Assembly: GCF_036013915.1 (NCBI RefSeq)
Contig: NZ_CP107899.1
Location: 4,340,001-4,404,000 of the forward strand
Reading direction: 5' to 3'
DNA from: Streptomyces sp. NBC_00464
Lineage (GTDB): Bacteria; Actinomycetota; Actinomycetes; Streptomycetales; Streptomycetaceae
DNA length: 64,000 nt
Shown piece after piece: positions 1 through 8,880 of this stretch (its first letter is position 1; each line of letters begins with the position of its first letter). A program made the position numbers and the translations under genes. Under the pieces are notes generated by a model. The model made no database searches. It was not told the DNA's origin and saw only the letters and a program-made list of their open reading frames with translations.

Positions 1-635
1 ACGATCGTCGTCGCTCCGGCCGGAACCTTGATGAAGACCTCCTTGGCCTTCTTCAGCTGGTCCGCCGGTACGGAGAAGACGTTACGGACGCTGTCGCCGC
101 CCTCCAGCGTCAGCCGGTTCCCGTCGAGCCGCACCTGGGCGCCGGAGGTCGTGGACTCCTCGGCCAGCGCAGCGGAGTAGGACCTGAGCTTGGTGAACTC
201 CGCGTCGAAGTCGATGAGGTCGGCCTTCTGGCTGAAGGCGCCGCTGTGCAGTTCGACGGCGCGGTCCGTGACCTCGCCGCCGACGACCGCGTTGCCCTTC
301 ATCACGACGGTGGCCGAACCACCGTTGAGCAGGTCGCCGCGGACGACGAGCGACGCCCGGCCCGGCAGGGCGTCGACCTCGGCGGCCGACAGCTCGTTCG
401 CGACGCTGAACCCGCCCCGGAAGTCGGCGTTGCCGCCTACGGCCACGGCACCCTCCGCGTCGGGGGAGTGGACGTCGTCCCCGAGGACGAACTCGCCGTA
501 CTTACCTGCGATTCCGAAGGCGTCGGTGGTGCAGCCCGTCGGGGTGGGGGTGGCCTGGGCGGCCGGAGCGACGGTGAGCCCGAGTACCAGGGCACCGCCG
601 AGTGCCGCGAGGGCAGCAGTGGTGGATATACGCAT
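1..635 (-). CDS. Secreted choice-of-anchor A family protein (C-terminus outside window)
   Basis: The frame starts at the ATG at 635 and runs off the left edge, so 211 codons are seen and the C-terminus is missing. Residues 1-24 form a Sec signal peptide ending in APAAQA. The mature part begins with a short TPTPTGC segment, then AFGIAGKYGEFVLGDD and a GAVAVGGNADF stretch typical of the beta-helical choice-of-anchor A domain found in exported and surface-bound bacterial proteins. The same domain occurs in the much larger protein at the right edge of the window. The binding partner cannot be read from the sequence, and with the end missing the anchoring mode is unknown. A DasR-like palindrome lies 75 bp upstream. 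Confidence 0.72.
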   Translation of the reverse strand, partial: MRISTTAALAALGGALVLGLTVAPAAQATPTPTGCTTDAFGIAGKYGEFVLGDDVHSPDAEGAVAVGGNADFRGGFSVANELSAAEVDALPGRASLVVRGDLLNGGSATVVMKGNAVVGGEVTDRAVELHSGAFSQKADLIDFDAEFTKLRSYSAALAEESTTSGAQVRLDGNRLTLEGGDSVRNVFSVPADQLKKAKEVFIKVPAGATTI

Positions 636-709
636 GATGCGTGGTTCTCCCGCGGAGCAGTTATGAAGGTTCTGTGGCGACCCCGGTCATGATTTCCCCT
701 TATCTGAAA

Positions 710-725
710 ATTGGTCAAGTCCAAT
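710..725. promoter_or_regulatory. Candidate DasR (dre-like) operator upstream of the anchor-A gene
   Basis: ATTGGTCAAGTCCAAT is a 16-bp imperfect palindrome with ATTGG/CCAAT outer arms. It matches 12 of 16 positions of the published dre consensus ACTGGTCTAGACCAGT for the GlcNAc-responsive repressor DasR. It lies 75 bp upstream of the start codon at 635. The match and position are visible; binding is inferred. Confidence 0.35.
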
Positions 726-862
726 GGAGAAATCCGATCGGCACGACTCCGCTCGCGACGGGAGGCGTGCGGCTCCTTCCTCGGGGAAGGTGAGCGGGAC
801 CAGACCATGCGGTTCGCGCGGATCCACTTCCGGGCGCACCGCCGCGGCGAAGGGAACAGCTC

Positions 863-1291
863 ATGAACGAGTCCGCAGGCCCCGCACCGGACTCGACTGC
901 GGTGATCACCGAGCCGGTACCCGATCTTCAGCTCCAGCTGCTGGTCCAGTTGCTCGACAGGGAGATGCGCTCCGGGCTGCCGCTCACGCTGACCATCCCC
1001 GCCGGGGTGCTGCACGGTGACGTGATCGGGCACGAGGCGTGGAAGGCGGACTGGTCCAGGAGCCTGCGGCAGGTCGAGGGCGAGGGCGCCAACCTCATCG
1101 CCGAGTTCCCCGAGACGGTGGACCAGGGCATCAAGGAACTCGGCGCGGACGAGCATGCGCAGCAGCTGCCCCGATGGATCCACCTGAGGGATGCCACGCT
1201 CCTCTTCGGCGGTACGGCTCCGCTGCGGCTCCCGTTGTGGCGCGGGCGGCTGTCCGACGTGTCCGGCTGGGCGCTCGGCCGGCCGGAGTGA
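863..1291 (+). CDS. GvpU-like conserved protein
   Basis: A 142-residue soluble protein without signal peptide or membrane segment. An N-terminal helix rich in Leu/Gln (LQLQLLVQLL, residues 22-31) is followed by LPLTLTIPAGVLHGDVIG and a C-terminal IHLRDA...WRGRLSDVSGWALG segment. That ending resembles the gas-vesicle accessory protein GvpU (IHL, WRG and LG positions), but no other gas-vesicle gene is in the window, so a role in vesicles is not supported here. It converges on argS and shares the strong hairpin at 1313-1352. The ATG at 863 follows an AGGGAA ribosome-binding site. GvpU relationship is a recollection by motif; a general conserved hypothetical is the safe call. Confidence 0.6.
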   Translation: MNESAGPAPDSTAVITEPVPDLQLQLLVQLLDREMRSGLPLTLTIPAGVLHGDVIGHEAWKADWSRSLRQVEGEGANLIAEFPETVDQGIKELGADEHAQQLPRWIHLRDATLLFGGTAPLRLPLWRGRLSDVSGWALGRPE

Positions 1292-1312
1292 CGCCGGCCC
1301 ACGGACGCAAAA

Positions 1313-1352
1313 GGGCGGGGCCCGGCACACCGATGTGTGCCGGGCCCCGCCC
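1313..1352. terminator. Bidirectional hairpin between the GvpU-like gene and argS
   Basis: Perfect 18-bp GC-rich stem (1313-1330 with 1335-1352) and a 4-nt CGAT loop, lying between two convergent stop codons. Typical of Streptomyces intergenic terminators, which often lack a U tract. Confidence 0.85.
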
Positions 1353-1375
1353 TCGTTCGTCCGGACGTGCGGCGC

Positions 1376-3148
1376 TCAGAGGCGCTCGGGGGTCCTGATA
1401 CCGAGCAGCGCCATGCCCTGGTGCAGGGTGCGGGCGGTGACGTCGCAGAGGAAGAGCCGGTTCTCGACGACCTCGGCCGGGTTCTCATCGCTCAGGACGT
1501 GGCACTGGTCGTAGAACGTCGTGTAGAGCGAGGCGAGCTGGTAGAGGTACGCGGCCAGCTTGTGCGGCTCGTAGCCCGCCGCCACCTCGGACAGCACCTC
1601 GCCGAACTGGTCCAGGTGCAGACCCAGCGCCCGCTCGGCCGGGGCCAGTTCCAGCTCCGGGTGCGCGACCGGCTTCGCGTCGCCGGCCTTGCGCAGGATG
1701 GAGCGGATACGCGCGTACGCGTACTGGAGGTACACCGACGTGTCGCCGTGCAGCGACACCATCTGGTCCAGGTCGAACTTGTAGTCCCGCACGGCGGAGG
1801 TCGACAGGTCCGCGTACTTCACGGCGCCGACGCCGACGTACCGGCCGTTCTCGACGATCTCCTCCTCGGACAGGCCGACCTTCTCGGCCTTCTCCCGGAC
1901 CACGGCCGTCGCCCGCTCGACCGCCTCGTCCAGCAGGTCCTGAAGCCGGACGGTGACGCCCTCACGGGTCTTGAACGGCTTGCCGTCCTTGCCGAGCACC
2001 GTGCCGAACGCCAGCTGGTGCGCCTTGACGTCCTCGTTCAGCCAGCCGGCCCGCCGGGCCGTCTCGAAGACCATCTTGAAGTGCAGGGACTGCCGCGCGT
2101 CCACCACGTACAGCAGGGTGTCCGCCTTGAGGTTCTGCACCCGGTCACGGATCGCGGAGAGGTCGGTCGCCGCGTAGCCGTAGCCGCCGTTCGTCTTCTT
2201 GACGATCAGCGGGGTCGGGTTGCCGTCCGGGCCCTTCACATCGTCGAAGAAGACGCAGAGCGCACCCTCGGAGCGGACGGCGACGCCCGTCTCCTCCAGG
2301 ATCCGGCAGGTCTCCTCCAGCATGTCGTTGTAGCCGGACTCGCCGACGATGTCGGGGTCGCTGATCTCCATGTCGAGCTTGTCGAAGACGGAGTAGAAGT
2401 AGATCTTCGACTCGTCGACGAACCGCTGCCACATGGCGAGCGTCTCCGGCTCACCGGCCTGGAGCGCGACCACCCGGTCCCGCGAGCGGGCCTTGAACTC
2501 CTCGTCCGAGTCGAACAGGACCCGGGACGCCTTGTAGAGCCGGTTCAGGGACGACATGGCGGCCTCGCCGTCGGCCTCGTCGCCCTCGTGGTTCAGCTCG
2601 TCCGGGTGCTCGATCAGATACTGGATGAGCATGCCGAACTGGGTGCCCCAGTCGCCGATGTGGTGCCGCCGGACGACGGACTCGCCGGTGAACTCCAGGA
2701 TCTGCACCATCGCGTCGCCGATCACGGCGGACCGCAGGTGACCGACGTGCATCTCCTTGGCCACGTTCGGCTGGGCGTAGTCGATGACGGTGGTGCCGGC
2801 GGCGCCGTTGTACGGCACGCCGAGCCGGCCCTCCTCGTCCGCGGCACGCGCGGCGAGCGTCTCGATGATCGCCTTGTCCGAGAGCGTGATGTTCAGGAAG
2901 CCGGGCCCGGACACCTCGATGTCCTTGATCAGGTCCGTCGCCGGAAGGGCGCCGGTGACCTGGGCGGCCAGCTCGCGCGGATTGCCCTTGAGCTTCTTGG
3001 CGAGCGCCAGGATGCCGTTGGCCTGGAAGTCGGCCCGGTCGCTTCGGCGCAGCAGCGGGTCCGCGGTACCGGCATCCGGCAGGGCTGCCGTCAGGGCGTC
3101 CGCCAGCTGCTGCTGGAGCGTGGAAGCGAGGGAATTGACCGAGGCCAT
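1376..3148 (-). CDS. argS: Arginyl-tRNA synthetase
   Basis: Class I aminoacyl-tRNA synthetase that charges tRNA-Arg in the cytoplasm; 590 residues, the usual length. The N-terminal additional domain (about 1-115) precedes the catalytic core with the HIGH-like motif HVGH at residues 134-137, inside [32 protein letters not shown] segment stands where many ArgRS enzymes have a degenerate KMSKS loop. The C-terminal helical anticodon-binding domain carries [10 protein letters not shown] and ends in ...[10 protein letters not shown]. The ATG at 3148 starts MASVNSLAS as in relatives. It is divergent from lysS across about 170 bp, so the two synthetases may share a control region. Confidence 0.97.
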   Translation of the reverse strand: MASVNSLASTLQQQLADALTAALPDAGTADPLLRRSDRADFQANGILALAKKLKGNPRELAAQVTGALPATDLIKDIEVSGPGFLNITLSDKAIIETLAARAADEEGRLGVPYNGAAGTTVIDYAQPNVAKEMHVGHLRSAVIGDAMVQILEFTGESVVRRHHIGDWGTQFGMLIQYLIEHPDELNHEGDEADGEAAMSSLNRLYKASRVLFDSDEEFKARSRDRVVALQAGEPETLAMWQRFVDESKIYFYSVFDKLDMEISDPDIVGESGYNDMLEETCRILEETGVAVRSEGALCVFFDDVKGPDGNPTPLIVKKTNGGYGYAATDLSAIRDRVQNLKADTLLYVVDARQSLHFKMVFETARRAGWLNEDVKAHQLAFGTVLGKDGKPFKTREGVTVRLQDLLDEAVERATAVVREKAEKVGLSEEEIVENGRYVGVGAVKYADLSTSAVRDYKFDLDQMVSLHGDTSVYLQYAYARIRSILRKAGDAKPVAHPELELAPAERALGLHLDQFGEVLSEVAAGYEPHKLAAYLYQLASLYTTFYDQCHVLSDENPAEVVENRLFLCDVTARTLHQGMALLGIRTPERL

Positions 3149-3316
3149 CAGCTGGCTGCCGTTTCCGTAGGGGTACAAGGGATGACCCCAAGTATCCCAC
3201 GGGCTGTAAAGCCGTTTACGCCTGCGGACGCGCGCCCCCGTAAAGCCGTTTTCGCGCTGTGGGCGGTACCTGGGAGAATGGTCGGTGCCCCTATGAGTCC
3301 TACAAGAGAGAAGGAC

Positions 3317-5080
3317 GTGCCGACCGTGGCTCAGAGTCAGAGCAGCACCGAGACCGACTGGGTCTCCCGCTTCGCGGACGAGGTCATCGCCGAATCGGAG
3401 CGTCGTGCGCCTGGCAAACCGGTCGTCGTCGCGTCCGGCCTCTCCCCGTCGGGCCCGATCCACCTGGGCAACCTCCGCGAGGTCATGACCCCGCACCTGG
3501 TCGCCGACGAGATCCGCCGCCGCGGGTACACCGTCCGGCACCTGATCTCGTGGGACGACTACGACCGCTACCGCAAGGTGCCGAACGGCGTCGAGGGCGT
3601 CGACGCGTCCTGGGCCGACCACATCGGCAAGCCGCTGACCTCGGTGCCCGCCCCGGCCGGCTCCGCCTATCCGAACTGGGCCGAGCACTTCAAGGCCGCC
3701 ATGACGGCGTCCCTGGACGAGCTGGGTGTCGAGTACGACGGAATCAGCCAGACGGAGCAGTACCTGGCGGGGACGTACCGCGAGCAGATCCTGCACGCGA
3801 TGCGCCACCGCGCGGACATCGACGCCGTCCTGGACCGCTACCGGACCAAGAAGGACCCGGCGGCGGGCGGTACCAAGGGCGGCAAGAAGCCGCAGCAGAA
3901 GAAGGCCGACGAGGCGGAGCTGGAGGCCGAGGCGGGCTCCGGCGCGGCCGGCGAGGACGACGGCAGCGGCGGCTCCGCCGGCTACTTCCCGTACAAGCCC
4001 TACTGCGGCAACTGCGAGAAGGACCTCACCACGGTCACGTCGTACGACGACGAGAGCACCGAGCTGAACTACACCTGCACGGCCTGCGGCTTCGCCGAGA
4101 CGGTCCGGCTGAAGGAGTTCAACCGCGGCAAGCTCGTCTGGAAGGTCGACTGGCCGATGCGCTGGGCGTACGAAGGCGTGATCTTCGAGCCGAGCGGAGT
4201 CGACCACTCCTCACCCGGGTCGTCGTTCGTCGTCGGCGGCCAGATCGTCCGCGAGATCTTCGACGGCGTACAGCCGATCGGACCGATGTACGCCTTCGTC
4301 GGCATCTCCGGCATGGCGAAGATGTCCTCCTCCAAGGGCGGCGTGCCGACCCCGGCCGACGCGCTGAAGATCATGGAGGCGCCGCTGCTGCGCTGGCTCT
4401 ACGCCCGCCGCAGGCCCAACCAGTCCTTCAAGATCGCCTTCGACCAGGAGATCCAGCGGCTCTACGACGAGTGGGACTCGCTGGGACGCAAGGTCGCCGA
4501 CGGCTCGGTGCTGCCGGCGGACGCCGCCGCGTACACCCGGGCGATCGGCACCGCCGCCGGTGAGCTGCCGAGCACGCCGCGCCCGCTCCCGTACCGCACC
4601 CTCGCCTCGGTCGCCGACATCACGGCCGGCGCCGAGGACCAGACGCTGCGCATCCTCAGCGAGCTGGACCCGTCGAGCCCGCTGACCTCGCTGGACGAGG
4701 CCAGGCCGCGACTCGACCGGGCCGAGAACTGGATCACCACCCAGGTCCCGGCCGAGGCCCGCACCATCGTCCGCGACGAGCCGGACAAGGAACTGCTCGG
4801 CTCGCTGGACGAGCAGGGGCGCGAGTCGCTGCGCCTGCTCCTGGAGGGCCTGGACTCGCACTGGTCCCTGGACGGGCTGAGCACGCTCGTCTACGGCGTA
4901 CCGAAGGTGATGGAGGGGCTGGAGGCCGACGCCAAGCCGACGCCGGAGCTGAAGGCGGCGCAGCGGTCGTTCTTCGCACTGCTCTACCGGCTGCTGGTCA
5001 GCCGGGACACCGGCCCGCGCCTGCCCACCCTGCTGCTCGCGGTGGGGGCGGACCGGGTGCGCACGCTGCTCGGCGCGTAA
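3317..5080 (+). CDS. lysS: Lysyl-tRNA synthetase, class I (archaeal type)
   Basis: 587-residue class I LysRS, the type common in archaea and some bacteria including Streptomyces, as opposed to the class II enzyme. It charges tRNA-Lys. The signature [13 protein letters not shown] (residues 40-52) supplies the HIGH element, and KMSSSK lies at 335-340. A zinc-ribbon insertion has cysteine pairs at about 230/233 and 254/257. A Lys-rich then Glu/Gly-rich flexible stretch (about 180-225) precedes the ribbon. The GTG start at 3317 gives [10 protein letters not shown] as in relatives; an AGAGAGAAGG Shine-Dalgarno sits only 2 nt upstream, so the in-frame GTG at 3326 is a possible alternative. Confidence 0.95.
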   Translation: MPTVAQSQSSTETDWVSRFADEVIAESERRAPGKPVVVASGLSPSGPIHLGNLREVMTPHLVADEIRRRGYTVRHLISWDDYDRYRKVPNGVEGVDASWADHIGKPLTSVPAPAGSAYPNWAEHFKAAMTASLDELGVEYDGISQTEQYLAGTYREQILHAMRHRADIDAVLDRYRTKKDPAAGGTKGGKKPQQKKADEAELEAEAGSGAAGEDDGSGGSAGYFPYKPYCGNCEKDLTTVTSYDDESTELNYTCTACGFAETVRLKEFNRGKLVWKVDWPMRWAYEGVIFEPSGVDHSSPGSSFVVGGQIVREIFDGVQPIGPMYAFVGISGMAKMSSSKGGVPTPADALKIMEAPLLRWLYARRRPNQSFKIAFDQEIQRLYDEWDSLGRKVADGSVLPADAAAYTRAIGTAAGELPSTPRPLPYRTLASVADITAGAEDQTLRILSELDPSSPLTSLDEARPRLDRAENWITTQVPAEARTIVRDEPDKELLGSLDEQGRESLRLLLEGLDSHWSLDGLSTLVYGVPKVMEGLEADAKPTPELKAAQRSFFALLYRLLVSRDTGPRLPTLLLAVGADRVRTLLGA

Positions 5081-5094
5081 CCGCGTACGTACGT

Positions 5095-5142
5095 ATGACG
5101 AAGGGCCGTCACCCGGTGATCCGGGTGACGGCCCTTCGTCAT
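5095..5142. terminator. Bidirectional hairpin between lysS and the DUF2637 gene
   Basis: Perfect 22-bp stem (5095-5116 with 5121-5142) and TGAT loop, starting 14 bp after the lysS stop and lying before the convergent DUF2637 stop. Confidence 0.88.
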
Positions 5143-5177
5143 GAGCATGGGTGGCGCTGCTGCTGCGGCCCATCGGC

Positions 5178-6596
5178 TCACGCGATGTGGTCGGCCTCCA
5201 GCTCGGCGTGGTAGCGGTTCTTGAAGCCCTGGATCAGCTGGCGGAGCAGAGCCATGCTGCGCGGGTGCCGCACGTTGTGGCCGTCCGACAGATGTATGTC
5301 GAGGACCTCGATGCTCGGATACGTGCTGTGCTGCGTCACGAACGCCGCGAAGACCTCATAGGCGATCTCGCTGAACTCCGCGTCCTCCTGCGCCCACTCC
5401 TCGGCCCACTCGTCGGCGGCCTCGACGACGGGCAGCGGCTGCTGCTCCTGGACCGCGACCTGCACCTGCGCCGGGATCTGCTCCTGCGCCGGGGCCTGGA
5501 CCTGTGCCGGGGCCTGCGCGGCCTGCGCCTCGCCGCCCTCGGGGGCCGACGGCACCTGCTCGGTGCGGGGGCCGGGCACGGCGCCGATCGTGCCGACGTT
5601 GCCCAGCGGGCGGGTGCGGCCGCCGGGGCCCGACGGGATCATGACCGGGGTGGGCTCAAGACCATCGACATACGTCGGGTTGTACGAACCCTCGTACGCC
5701 CCGTCCGGAACCTGCGCCGCGAACCACGGGCTCTCGTGCGTGCCGGGGCCCTCCGCGGGCTGCTGCTCCTCGGCCCATTCGCCGGGGACCGTCTTGGCGT
5801 ACTGCTCCTGCTGGGGGGCGTACGCGAGTTCGGGCTGCGGGGCCGTTTCCACGGCGGCGGCGGTGGCCGGGTTGGCGGCCTGGGCGGGGGCGGGGGGCAG
5901 GAGGGCCGGTTCGATGCCGGCTGCGGCGAGTCCGGCGGGGCCGGTGTCGGCGAGCGGGACGCCGTACTTGGCGAGGCGCAGCGGCATGAGGGATTCGACG
6001 GGGGCCTTGCGGCGCCAGCTGCGCCCGAAGCGTGCCTGGAGGCGTGCCTGGTAGATCAGCCGGTCCTGTTCGAGCTTGATGACCTGCTCGTAACTGCGCA
6101 GCTCCCACAGCTTCATCCGTCGCCACAGCTTGAACGTGGGGATGGGCGAGAGGAGCCAGCGGGTGAGGCGGACGCCCTCCATGTGCTTGTCGGCCGTGAT
6201 GTCCGCGATCCGGCCCACCGCGTGGCGGGCGGCCTCGACGGAGACGACGAACAGCACCGGGATGACGGCGTGCATGCCGACACCGAGCGGATCGGGCCAG
6301 GCGGCTGCGCCGTTGAACGCGATCGTGGCGGCGGTGAGCAGCCAGGCCGTCTGGCGCAGCAGCGGGAACGGGATGCGCAGCCAGGTCAGCAGCAGGTCCA
6401 GCGAGAGCAGGACGCAGATGCCGGCGTCGATGCCGATCGGGAAGACCAGCGAGAAGTTCCCGAACCCCTTCTCCAGGGCGAGCTCGCGCACGGCCGCGTA
6501 CGAGCCCGCGAATCCGATCGCTGCGATGAGCACCGCACCGGCGACCACGAGCCCGATGAGTATCCGGTGCGTGCGTGTCAGCTGCATCGCGGCCAC
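5178..6596 (-). CDS. DUF2637 (SpdB-like) transmembrane protein
   Basis: 472 residues. Four hydrophobic helices fill roughly residues 12-140 (for example ILIGLVVAGAVLIAAIGFAG and IGIDAGICVLLSLDLLLTWL), the DUF2637 arrangement also seen in SpdB spread proteins of Streptomyces conjugative plasmids. A basic juxtamembrane segment follows, then a long Pro/Ala/Gln/Glu-rich low-complexity linker and a conserved C-terminal block (about 405-472) resembling a winged-helix or SpdA-like fold. No plasmid genes are nearby, so this is a chromosomal homologue. The GTG at 6596 is preferred because GGGGAGGGG lies 6 nt upstream; the ATG at 6587 is the alternative. Biochemical function is not known. Confidence 0.82.
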   Translation of the reverse strand: MAAMQLTRTHRILIGLVVAGAVLIAAIGFAGSYAAVRELALEKGFGNFSLVFPIGIDAGICVLLSLDLLLTWLRIPFPLLRQTAWLLTAATIAFNGAAAWPDPLGVGMHAVIPVLFVVSVEAARHAVGRIADITADKHMEGVRLTRWLLSPIPTFKLWRRMKLWELRSYEQVIKLEQDRLIYQARLQARFGRSWRRKAPVESLMPLRLAKYGVPLADTGPAGLAAAGIEPALLPPAPAQAANPATAAAVETAPQPELAYAPQQEQYAKTVPGEWAEEQQPAEGPGTHESPWFAAQVPDGAYEGSYNPTYVDGLEPTPVMIPSGPGGRTRPLGNVGTIGAVPGPRTEQVPSAPEGGEAQAAQAPAQVQAPAQEQIPAQVQVAVQEQQPLPVVEAADEWAEEWAQEDAEFSEIAYEVFAAFVTQHSTYPSIEVLDIHLSDGHNVRHPRSMALLRQLIQGFKNRYHAELEADHIA

Positions 6597-6709
6597 CCGC
6601 GACCCCTCCCCAATTCTTTGTCTCCGACGTCCGGTCCAGCGGGACGACTTCGAGTTCTGGCGGGCACAGCCTGGCACATGCCGGTGGGGTGCGTCGCGCG
6701 GGGAGGGGC

Positions 6710-6741
6710 GAAGCCCGGTTCTCGGGTGAGGACCGGGCTTC
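6710..6741 (-). terminator. Hairpin downstream of the first DUF3558 gene
   Basis: GAAGCCCGGT (6710-6719) pairs with ACCGGGCTTC (6732-6741) around a 12-nt loop. It lies after the minus-strand stop at 6801 and before the DUF2637 start. Confidence 0.6.
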
Positions 6742-6800
6742 GTAAAACCGTTTCTGCGCGGGAGGGTTGAGGCCGTCGGCTGCCGCGCGAGCGGGTGCGG

Positions 6801-7667
6801 TCAGCTCGTCTTCCTGGGCGAGGCCTTGCTGGTTGCCTTGCTCGTCGTCTTGCTGGTTGCCTTGCCGGTTTCCTCGGCCGAGGCGGGCGCTGCGGTCTTG
6901 GCCTTTGCCTTGGCGGACTCGGAGGGCTTCGGCGAGCTGCCCGGCTTTGCGGCCCCGTTGGCGGTGGCGACCGAGGCGACCGCTTCCTTGGCGGCCTTCT
7001 CGGCGCCCTTCAGGATGTCGGCGGCGGACGGGGTCTTGGCTCCCGCGTAGCCCGCGCCGTTGTAGTTGAGGGTGACGACGACGTTCCCCGTACGGGCGAC
7101 GACGGTCGCGTACTTGAAGTCCTCACCCGTCTTGGTGAGGTCGTACGTGATCTTGGTGGCCTGCTCGCCGATGGCGCCGACGGGCGCGGTGGCGAGCTTC
7201 TTCGCACCCTCGGCCGCCTGGGCCTTGGCGACCTGCTTCGTGTAGTCCGCCTGGGCGCGGTCGGCACCGCTGCCCAGGGCCTGGTCGGAGGCGAAGCGCG
7301 TGAAGCCGACGTCGAGCCAGCGGTACTGGGAGCCCTTGATGCCGTTGTCGTCGAGCCCGTTCCACGAGCAGCCACCGCGGGCGGCGGCGTCGCTGGACTT
7401 GCCGCGGGTGCCGCTCTTGGTCTTGGCCGAGGGGACCAGGGACTTGACCGTCTTCGCGGTGATCGACTTGCACGGGTCGGGCAGCACGGCGAACTTCGCC
7501 GGCGCGACGGCCGGTTCCGTCTTCGTCGCGTCCGGTGCGGCGGACGAGGAGGAGGAGGCGTCGTCCTTCTTGCCGTCGGAGTCCGACGAGCAGCCGGCGA
7601 CGACGAGCATCACCGGGACGGCGGCGCAGGCGAGTATGCGGGTGAGTCGCGGGGCTGATCGGTGCAT
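6801..7667 (-). CDS. DUF3558 family lipoprotein
   Basis: 288 residues. A lipoprotein signal peptide with lipobox VVAGC predicts attachment outside the membrane after cleavage at Cys26. The mature protein has a Ser/Asp/Lys-rich linker, then a DUF3558 domain with paired cysteines: DPCKSIT near residue 80 and GGCSWNG about 45 residues later. The last 50 residues are low-complexity Lys/Ser/Thr/Ala repeats (SKTTSKATSKASPRKTS). DUF3558 proteins are common actinobacterial lipoproteins of unknown role. A paralogue lies immediately upstream on the same strand, suggesting duplication. Confidence 0.85.
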   Translation of the reverse strand: MHRSAPRLTRILACAAVPVMLVVAGCSSDSDGKKDDASSSSSAAPDATKTEPAVAPAKFAVLPDPCKSITAKTVKSLVPSAKTKSGTRGKSSDAAARGGCSWNGLDDNGIKGSQYRWLDVGFTRFASDQALGSGADRAQADYTKQVAKAQAAEGAKKLATAPVGAIGEQATKITYDLTKTGEDFKYATVVARTGNVVVTLNYNGAGYAGAKTPSAADILKGAEKAAKEAVASVATANGAAKPGSSPKPSESAKAKAKTAAPASAEETGKATSKTTSKATSKASPRKTS

Positions 7668-7813
7668 GGTTCCTTCACTCGGGTGGAGCGGCGGTCGGGC
7701 GGCGGTCGGGCGGTTCCGGAGGGCCACGGTACGACGGACGGGGGCCGGATGCCGCCTCGGCCGGGAGGCCCGCGGGGCGGTCGGCGTCCCGTCCGGGGCG
7801 GCCGGGGGCGGGG

Positions 7814-8719
7814 CTATTCGCTGAAGGTGTCGACCAGCTTCTCGCCCAGTGCCTGGGCCTTCTCCTGCAGTTCCTTGCTGTCGGGGGCCTCGGTGGAGAG
7901 GGCCGGCTGCGCGGTGTACTCGATGGTGACGATGACGTTCGATGTGCGGAATACCACGCTCACCGTGCGGTGCTGTGCGGTGGAACCTGCCCGGGTGAGC
8001 ACATCGTCCAGGAACGCGCTGTCTCCGAGGGTGTCGAGGACGCGGGGCTGGAGGTTCTCGGCGGGGCTGCCGGCTGTGCCACCGTCCGCGGTGTCGCCTT
8101 CGGCGTCGCCTGTGGCGTCCCCTGCGGCGTCATCCGCGCTGCCGGTCGCGCTGCTGTCCGGTGTCGCGTCCTTCTTCCCGTCGGTTCCGCCGTCGCTCTT
8201 CGCTCCGGCTTTCTCGTTCCCCGTCGGGGAGCTCTTGGGAGAGGCCGTTTCCCTGTCCGCGTCGTCGGGCGCGAGGGAGGCCGAGGGGAGGTCCGCGGCG
8301 TCCTCCTTCTTCGCGTAGACCTCGCGGGCGCGGTCGTCGTCGCTCACGGCCGGGTCGTACGAGACGACGCGCTCGAAGTCGATGGCGATGCTGCGGGAGG
8401 CGTCGGGCGCGTCGGACGTCCAGCGGCAGCCGACGCGGCGGTCCGTGTCGAAGGTTCCGGCGGGCGTGCCCTCGTACACCTTGTCCTGCTGGGCCTCGGG
8501 CAGTTGCGCGGCGCCGGGCAGCAGGTCCTTCAGGGTGGAGAGGGGGATGGCCCGGCAGGCCTCGGGAAGGGTGCGGTACTTGCCCGGGGGTGCGGCGGAG
8601 GTGGTCAGGGTGCCGGGCTTGCTGTCGGAGGCGGATACGTCGCCTTCGGTGCCGGCACTGCAGCCGGCGACGAGTGCCGCGATCAGCACGGCGCCGGGTA
8701 CGTACGCCATTCGTCGCAC
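7814..8719 (-). CDS. DUF3558 family lipoprotein, second copy
   Basis: 301 residues. The GTG at 8719 is chosen because it gives the n-region MRRMAYVPG with two arginines and has AAGGGAG upstream; the ATG at 8710 would leave the signal peptide uncharged. The lipobox is VAGC. The DUF3558 domain has YRTLPEACRAI and VGCRWTSD as the cysteine pair. A long acidic, low-complexity insertion (Asp/Gly/Ala/Thr; roughly residues 155-230) interrupts the domain. It sits upstream of, and on the same strand as, the 6801-7667 paralogue, and is divergent from rtcB. Function unknown. Confidence 0.82.
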   Translation of the reverse strand: MRRMAYVPGAVLIAALVAGCSAGTEGDVSASDSKPGTLTTSAAPPGKYRTLPEACRAIPLSTLKDLLPGAAQLPEAQQDKVYEGTPAGTFDTDRRVGCRWTSDAPDASRSIAIDFERVVSYDPAVSDDDRAREVYAKKEDAADLPSASLAPDDADRETASPKSSPTGNEKAGAKSDGGTDGKKDATPDSSATGSADDAAGDATGDAEGDTADGGTAGSPAENLQPRVLDTLGDSAFLDDVLTRAGSTAQHRTVSVVFRTSNVIVTIEYTAQPALSTEAPDSKELQEKAQALGEKLVDTFSE

Positions 8720-8880
8720 GGTCCTGGGCTCCCTTCGCACGAAAAACGGTTGCCGCTCGATGGCGGCCGGTGGACACAATGTGTATCGCACGCGCCGCTG
8801 TGAATGCCGGTCGGCTGACTTATTTGCCGACCTTGGCACCGGTTTTGCGTTTTCAGACTTTTCGGGGGAATCGAGGAACT

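Noticed and set aside
1337..3316. In-frame extension upstream of lysS through argS
   Set aside because: The extra ~660 codons are antisense to argS; LysRS homology begins at about 3317.
5178..6596. Conjugative plasmid remnant suggested by the SpdB-like protein
   Set aside because: No other spread, transfer or replication genes lie nearby, and DUF2637 proteins are common on Streptomyces chromosomes.
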